A DNA stretch of 30,747 nt from Chara braunii. Its lineage: Eukaryota > Streptophyta > Charophyceae > Charales > Characeae. The DNA lies in contig BFEA01000073.1 of the NCBI GenBank assembly GCA_003427395.1, positions 2,522,678 through 2,553,424 on the forward strand. The letters are read 5' to 3'. The position numbers were made by a program, and so were the translations under genes. Positions 28,311-30,747 of this stretch are shown one piece after another (position 1 is the stretch's first letter; every line of letters starts with the position of its first letter). The notes under the pieces are model-generated. The model had not been told where the DNA came from and did no database searches. It was given only the letters and a program-made list of their open reading frames with translations.

Positions 28311-29108
28311 TCCGGCTCCTCCATGCCTCGTCTTCCTCCTTGCCATGTTCTTCCTTCCTCCTCACACATACACACACAACCTTGCCATGTTATCTTCTTA
28401 CTCCTCCTTCCCTCTCCTTCTGCTACTAGTCCAGCTCCTTACCATCTTACTCCTCCCTCCCCTTTCCTTCTCCTACTTGCCATCTTCTTCTTCCTGCCAT
28501 CTTCTCCTCCTTCGCACATTCCCCGCGCCTTCTCCCTCCCTTCCGTCCCGCGTTCCATCCCATCCGCGTCCACGCCTTCTCCCTCCTTTCCGTCCCACGT
28601 TTCATCCCATATTGGACCCCGCCTTCTTCCCCCTGAGGTTCTTCTTTCCTGAATCCCCCGCCCCTCGCCTTCCCCTGTTCCTTCCCCCCCACGTTCCCCC
28701 CACGCTCCTCCGGTTCCTCCATGCGTCCTCTTGCTCCTTGCCATGTTCTTCCTTCCTCCTCCTCACACAATTACACACAACCTTGCCATTTCATCTTCTT
28801 CATCCTCCTCTTTCCCTCTCCTTCCCCCACTACTCCAGCACCTTACCATCTTGAAGTTCCTCCTCTTGCCATCTTCTCCTCCTCCTCCTACTTGCCATCT
28901 TGTTCTTCCTGCCATTTTCTCCTCCTTCCCACATTCCCCGCGCCTTCTCCCTCCCTTCCGTCCCGCGTTTCATCCCATCTTCGTCCCCGACTTGTTCTCC
29001 CTGTGGCTCTTTTTCCCTGAATCCCCCGCCCCTCGTCTTCCCGTCTTCCTTCCTGTCTTCCTTCCTGTCTTCCTTCCCCCCCACCTTCCGCCCGCGTTCC
29101 CCCAACTT
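28311..29108. repeat. 398-bp duplicated, pyrimidine-rich block
   Basis: Two copies start at tccggctcctccatgc (28311) and tccggttcctccatgc (28709). Both are dominated by C and T on the plus strand and share cacacaaccttgccat and ccgcgccttctccctccctt. Long open frames on both strands are a by-product of this composition. A small cttccttcctgt triplication sits at 29046-29077. Confidence 0.88.
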
Positions 29109-29111
29109 TCA

Positions 29112-29216
29112 CCTTGCTTTTTTTTTTTTTCTTTTTTTTTTTCTTTTTTTTTTAATCAATCCACAATTTATTAACAATACGAAACAGAGGCCGGGGACCT
29201 CACACTTCAACCCGGG
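29112..29216 (-). mobile_element. SINE-like insertion 1, 3' end
   Basis: On the minus strand an AATAAA (complement of 29167-29172) is followed by an A-rich tail (complement of 29117-29154). Just upstream lies the motif gaggccggggacctcaca with ttcaacccgg (29187-29216 on plus), shared with insertion 2. Read on the minus strand this contains a GGTT-(G/C)AA stretch loosely like a tRNA B box. The 5' end was not found. Confidence 0.5.
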
Positions 29217-29703
29217 GGTATCTGACAGCATCAGCCTGCTTAGCATACAGGTAGGAGACCTGTGGATACTCTTGCAAATGCAGAGTATAACAAATGAACT
29301 AACTATGCCTTTCAAAGCGACCAAGCCAGTAACTGAGTCTGAGCCTGAACTTCAAGCAACTTGATAACTGTTACTACTGCAACGCATGCCCCACGACCTC
29401 AAATTACAATACTACAGTGAGACTTCTCATATCCAATGGTAGAATAACTTAGTGAGAGACCTTCTCAGAACTAATCAGGGACTAACTCGGCCCACAGGAC
29501 TGTCGTCCTGGTCCTACTGACACTCTCCTAATGGCCCACAACGGCCCTAGCAGGGGCCGAGTATCCTGTTCCCACTAAGTCCCTACCAACTGACACACTC
29601 CTACCAGCCCACAGCGGCCCTATCAGGGACTGAGTGTCCTGGTTCCTAGGCTTAGACAAGCCTGATGCTGTTACTACCTACAGTTCGTACATTAGACAAC
29701 CAC
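29217..29703. other. stretch between the SINE-like insertions, with a 73-bp direct repeat
   Basis: May include the body of insertion 1. The segment from ctgacac at 29517 to about 29573 (ggcccacaacggccctagca inside) recurs at 29590-29646 with about ten changes. No gene recognised. Confidence 0.5.
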
Positions 29704-29830
29704 TTTTTTTTTTTTTTTTTTTTTTTCTGGGAAGTATTAACCATTTATTGCAAAACATTGGGACGAGGCCGGGGACCTCACAATTGAACCCGGAGTTATC
29801 CTGGCAGCCTCAGCCAGGATAACTTTATAC
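29704..29830 (-). mobile_element. SINE-like insertion 2, 3' end
   Basis: T-run of 23 (29704-29726), the complement of a poly(A) tail, with AATAAA on the minus strand (complement of 29744-29749) and the shared motif gaggccggggacctcaca with ttgaacccgg (29765-29793). Same orientation as insertion 1. Confidence 0.5.
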
Positions 29831-29882
29831 CTCACAATTCAACCCGGAGTTATCCTGGCAGCCTCAGCCAAGATAACTTTAG
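29775..29882. repeat. 54-bp tandem duplication with an 11-bp hairpin
   Basis: acctcacaattgaacccgga (29775) recurs at 29829. The first copy holds perfect arms gttatcctggc (29795-29805) and gccaggataac (29813-29823) with a 7-base loop; the second copy has one mismatch in the arm. Confidence 0.88.
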
Positions 29883-29941
29883 ACAGCCCGACCGACCGAG
29901 TGATCTGGTTTCACACTGGCAGGGCGGATGGAGTGGTGAGG

Positions 29942-30020
29942 CCCGCCCGACCGACCGACGGGTGGACCCAACGAGTGGTGAGGCCCGACCGACCGACCGA
30001 CGGGTGGACCCAACGGGCGG
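29942..30020. repeat. 43-bp direct repeat of CCGA-rich sequence
   Basis: gaccgaccgacgggtggacc plus caacg occurs twice (about 29950 and 29993), within a wider CCGA-rich stretch (29886-30065). Confidence 0.8.
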
Positions 30021-30138
30021 ACGGACCGACCAATGGTCGGGCCGACTAAGTGGACCGACCGACCGAGAGACCCTACGGCCTCGAGGCCGAGCGAGCGGGA
30101 AAAAGAGCCGAAGTGTTTTTTTTCGTAAGCGATTCAAC

Positions 30139-30240
30139 GACAAGCGGGAAAGACAGCAAGCGGGAAAGGCAGCAAACGGGAGTCCAGCAAGCGGGAAAGA
30201 CAATGGCAGGCCGAGCAAGCGGCAAAGACAGCAAGCGAGC
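30139..30240. repeat. 16-bp minisatellite caagcgggaaagacag
   Basis: About six imperfect units grading into the GCGA simple repeat that follows. Confidence 0.75.
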
Positions 30241-30747
30241 AAGGAGCGAGCGAGCGATCGAAAGCGAGAGTAAGCGCGAGTGAGAGCGAGCGAGCGAGAG
30301 CGAGAGTAAGCGTGCGAGTGAGAGCGCGCGGGAAAGAGAGCAAGCGAGCAAGGAGCGAGCGACGAGGGAGCGAGGAAGCGAGCGACGAGGGAGCGAGTAA
30401 GACCATAGCGTGCGAGTGAGAGCGAGGAGGAAGCGAGCGAGGAGCGAGCGAGCGAGCTAGGAGGAAGCGAGCGAGGAGCGAGCAAACGAGCAAGGAGAGA
30501 GCGAGCGAGCGATAGCAAGCGAGGAGGAAGCGAGCGAGGAAGGAGCGAGCAAGCACGAGGAGGGACCGAGTGAGGAAACGAGCGAGGAGGGAGAGAGCGA
30601 GCTGGCGAGCGAGGAGGGAGAGCGAGCTAGCTGTCTCAAGTGAGGAGGGAGCGAGGAGGGAGCGAGCGAACGGTCGAGCGAGCGAGGAGGGAGAGTAAGC
30701 GAGCGAGCGAGCGAGCGAGAAGGAGAGAGAGTGACCGAGGGAGATAG
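30241..30747. repeat. (GCGA)n-type simple repeat to the window end
   Basis: Irregular gagcgagc and gaggaagcgagc units with almost no T on the plus strand. The serine/leucine/alanine-rich minus-strand frames over it are artefacts. Confidence 0.93.

Noticed and set aside
28294-29364. Several proline/leucine/serine-rich and glycine/arginine-rich frames of 90-186 codons
   Set aside because: They come from the pyrimidine-rich composition of the duplicated block.
29850-30639. 222- and 140-codon serine/leucine/alanine-rich minus-strand frames
   Set aside because: They are read from the GCGA-type simple repeat.

Overview
This is repeat-dominated nuclear DNA of a eukaryote. It holds decayed LTR retrotransposons, satellite-like tandem arrays, microsatellites, GT-AG introns, SINE-like poly(A)-tailed insertions and assembly gaps (single n at 9400, 15184 and 16689; a 130-base N run at 16945-17074). 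No bacterial-type operon, rRNA, tRNA or CRISPR array was seen. The element types and the gene family at 22-26 kb fit a large, repeat-rich green-lineage genome (a streptophyte alga such as Chara would fit), but this organism guess is inference and weakly supported.

Layout. 1-560: a (GA)n run and a possible last exon of a host gene. 560-8427: two Ty3/gypsy units in tandem. The first is only an LTR/leader piece plus a gag start. It runs into an LTR (from 1187) that also serves as the 5' LTR of the second unit, element A. Element A has gag, a zinc knuckle, protease, RT, RNase H, integrase and a chromodomain-like C-terminus, all broken by stops and frameshifts, then a 3' LTR (from 8036) cut off near 8427. 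8428-17275: element B, a different Ty3-like lineage. It has three related small pre-gag ORF modules of unknown function, two of them inside a 728-bp tandem duplication, then gag, protease, RT, RNase H and one long intact integrase (461 aa), ending in a 46-49 bp minisatellite with the N gap.

17.3-22.2 kb: no confident gene. There is a possible short first coding exon (18258-18308), CT and CA microsatellites, a GC-rich part with a G-run and a perfect hairpin, then an AT-rich satellite (units of about 244 bp) and a 96-bp duplication.

22324-26272, minus strand: a two-exon pseudogene of about 1,000 codons of the eukaryotic DUF7869-type family. It has a consistent 894-bp GT-AG intron and several disabling lesions. 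The spacing of its conserved acidic motifs resembles a DDE transposase, which is the most interesting inference in the window together with the element B modules.

26.3-30.7 kb: no gene recognised. It contains 144-, 263- and 398-bp tandem duplications, a strongly pyrimidine-rich block, two SINE-like insertions on the minus strand, and a long GCGA-type simple repeat to the window end.
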